Origin: Serripes groenlandicus
Taxonomy: Eukaryota; Mollusca; Bivalvia; Cardiida; Cardiidae
NCBI GenBank assembly: GCA_031761405.1
Contig: JASEVX010000001.1
Location: forward strand, 198,812,110-198,876,109
Length of the DNA stretch: 64,000 nt
Reading direction: 5' to 3'
The number at the start of each line of letters is the position of its first letter. Position 1 is the first letter of the stretch. Below are positions 63,963-64,000 of this stretch, in pieces. The notes under the pieces are model-generated. The model was given only the letters and a program-made list of their open reading frames with translations. It was not told the origin of the DNA and ran no database searches. Made by a program: the position numbers and the translations under genes.

Positions 63963-64000
63963 CTATTGGAGGGAAGTCATAATTTTACTGTTACCATTAT

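Overview
The window is eukaryotic and most likely from a bivalve mollusc. It has small exons with GT-AG introns, a troponin I gene with the long N-terminal extension known from scallops, tRNA-derived SINEs, and tandem-core elements of the bivalve 'pearl' kind. No prokaryotic, viral or toxin gene is seen. No database search was possible, so family names rest on motifs. Repeat ends are exact where a target duplication or a TTAA is quoted and approximate (tens of bases) elsewhere.

Layout. (1) 1491-18630, plus strand: a six-exon gene that can be read completely (393 residues). It encodes a probably mitochondrial alpha/beta-hydrolase-fold protein, possibly of the DUF1057 type, that seems to lack the catalytic histidine. 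Its 8.6-kb second intron holds three head-to-tail tandem-core elements. (2) 18.6-29.7 kb: between two convergent genes; mostly MITEs, SINE pieces and short tandem repeats, with a repeat-poor island at 22.5-25.2 kb. (3) 29745-63962, minus strand: troponin I. Eleven constitutive-type exons, one alternative exon that must be mutually exclusive with a neighbour, and one possible cassette exon are visible. The start codon lies beyond the right edge. (4) Inside troponin I introns: a 4.3-kb CR1-like LINE (39560-43863), a 156-bp tandem-core element (56.35-58.73 kb) and a 28-bp minisatellite (62.78-63.85 kb).

The dominant feature is a family of about 225-bp palindromic MITEs with TTAACCCTTTCCC ends and TTAA target sites (piggyBac-like). 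More than 60 copies or pieces lie in 64 kb, on both strands, in introns and between genes. Each full copy has two different arms: arm A (CAACAAATCTGCAGCAGACG) and arm B (GACGCTTTCTGACGCCTCTG). Between them are a spacer and a 30-bp-stem hairpin. Plus strand here means A then B. Subfamily II has a spacer containing AGTCATAGGTTATCCATTCA; the other copies are subfamily I. The two hairpin arms often share private substitutions.

Most open frames longer than 60 codons here lie in repeats and are not genes. Observations judged most worth checking: the reading-frame-enforced choice between two troponin I exons, with a MITE filling the intron between them; the co-varying MITE hairpins; an array of nuclear-receptor-type sites in a troponin I intron; and an in-phase A-AAA-AAC slippery heptamer where the LINE's endonuclease and reverse transcriptase frames meet.
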